Notes under the pieces: generated by a model
What the model was told of the DNA's origin: nothing
The model's input: the letters and a program-made list of their open reading frames with translations, nothing else
The model's database searches: none
From: Deltaproteobacteria bacterium
Lineage (GTDB): Bacteria; Desulfobacterota; Binatia; UBA12015
Direction: 5' to 3'
Length of the DNA: 7,542 nucleotides
Assembly: GCA_003447545.1 (NCBI GenBank)
Contig: DLYX01000061.1
Coordinates: 1-7,542, forward strand
Part shown: positions 6,780 through 7,542 of the stretch, piece by piece
Position numbering within the stretch: position 1 is the first letter of the stretch
Layout: each line of letters opens with the position of its first letter
Program-made: the position numbers and the translations under genes

Positions 6780-7542
6780 GCGATCCTGGAACACAGCCTC
6801 TCTGCAGCGTTCGGGTCGAGGTCCCGGATGCAAGTTTGCTCAACGCGTTGTTGGGGCAGCATGACGAGCATTTGAAGATTGTGGAAGAGGGCACCGGAGT
6901 TCAGGCGGTTGTTCATGAATCGATGATCGAATGCCGCGGGGACGAGGAGCAGACGGAACTCGGTGCAAGAGTGCTGCGCGAGTTATTGGAATTGCTGGCT
7001 CGCGGCTACCCACTCTATCGCTCCGATGTCGGATACGCGGTGAGGATTCTCTCTGCCGATAGCCAGGCTCGCTTGCACGAGATCTTTCTGGATACGATTT
7101 ATATTTCGGCTCATCAGCGTACGATTGCCCCGAAATCGGTGGCGCAGAAGTATTATATCGATCTGATTCGCAAAAGAGATATTGTTTTCGGGATCGGACC
7201 GGCCGGCACAGGAAAGACCTATCTTGCCATGGCAATGGCTGTCGCAGCGCTGCTGCGAAACGATGTGACGCGTATTGTTCTGGCGCGACCGGCTGTGGAA
7301 GCTGGTGAACGGCTCGGATTTCTGCCGGGTGATCTGGCCGAAAAGGTGAACCCCTATCTGCGGCCCCTTTACGACGCCTTGAACGATATGGTCGACCCCG
7401 CACGCGCCAAGAAATATATGGAACACGGAACCATCGAGGTCGCTCCCCTAGCGTTCATGAGAGGTCGCACCTTGAATGATTCCTTTGTGATTCTCGATGA
7501 AGCGCAAAATACGACACGCGAGCAGATGAAGATGTTTCTCAC
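6776..7542 (+). CDS. phoH: PhoH-family (YbeZ-like) P-loop ATPase, 5' part
   Basis: The first 255 residues of a cytoplasmic ATPase; the window ends before the C terminus, while relatives are about 320-350 residues. An N-terminal KH-like region (about 10-90) precedes the PhoH ATPase domain. Walker A is GPAGTGKT at 141-148, and Walker B with the DEAQNT motif is FVILDEAQNT at 237-246 (D241, E242). Other family signatures are the segment before Walker A containing KSVAQKYYIDLI and the ARPAVEAGERLGFLPGDL region after it. The family is linked to RNA metabolism and ribosome maturation, usually with YbeY, whose gene often follows; that would be the expected next gene. The start is the ATG at 6776-6778, which overlaps the alaS stop codon by 4 bases (ATGA), giving full family-type N-terminal sequence and implying coupled translation. 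No separate promoter or Shine-Dalgarno sequence is visible in the end of alaS. Confidence 0.95.
   Translation, partial: MSDPGTQPLCSVRVEVPDASLLNALLGQHDEHLKIVEEGTGVQAVVHESMIECRGDEEQTELGARVLRELLELLARGYPLYRSDVGYAVRILSADSQARLHEIFLDTIYISAHQRTIAPKSVAQKYYIDLIRKRDIVFGIGPAGTGKTYLAMAMAVAALLRNDVTRIVLARPAVEAGERLGFLPGDLAEKVNPYLRPLYDALNDMVDPARAKKYMEHGTIEVAPLAFMRGRTLNDSFVILDEAQNTTREQMKMFL

Noticed and set aside
5178..6833. A 551-codon open frame on the minus strand, antisense to most of alaS
   Set aside because: It has the same codon-aligned antisense phase; the break before it comes from a sense TCA codon at 5175-5177. No protein family character is seen.

Overview
The window looks like chromosomal DNA from a GC-rich, double-membraned bacterium. 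It carries a lipoprotein signal peptidase, a twin-arginine-type signal peptide, a large polytopic membrane protein, and a bacterial AlaRS with a Cys-rich insert that I associate with deltaproteobacterial and related lineages. The phylum is a low-confidence guess from protein character only. Every gene looks intact apart from the two cut by the window edges. I see no insertion sequence, tRNA, rRNA, CRISPR array or phage gene.

Layout. Positions 1-401 (+) hold the 3' part of lspA. Converging on it, with 9 bp between the stop codons, is a minus-strand pair: a 157-aa exported pyridoxamine-phosphate-oxidase-like protein (411-884) and, upstream of it on that strand, a 675-aa membrane protein resembling GT-C glycosyltransferases (990-3017). 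A 60-bp gap separates the membrane protein from a divergent plus-strand sulfotransferase (3078-4088). This is followed by alaS (4158-6779), whose stop codon overlaps the start of a phoH/ybeZ-type ATPase gene (6776 to the window end). No stretch over about 105 bp lacks a gene.

How the genes may work together. lspA, alaS and phoH are housekeeping genes for lipoprotein maturation, tRNA charging and RNA/ribosome-linked ATPase activity. The divergent membrane protein and sulfotransferase could together modify a surface glycan or lipid, but that is inferred from proximity and family only. alaS and phoH are probably translationally coupled.

The most interesting signal is at the translation starts. 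None of the five start codons in the window has a recognisable Shine-Dalgarno sequence. Two of them, alaS and the exported PPOX-like gene, have an extended -10 box of the form TGnTAnnnT ending 6 or 7 nt before the ATG, the arrangement expected for leaderless transcripts. I found no convincing new defence or mobile system.
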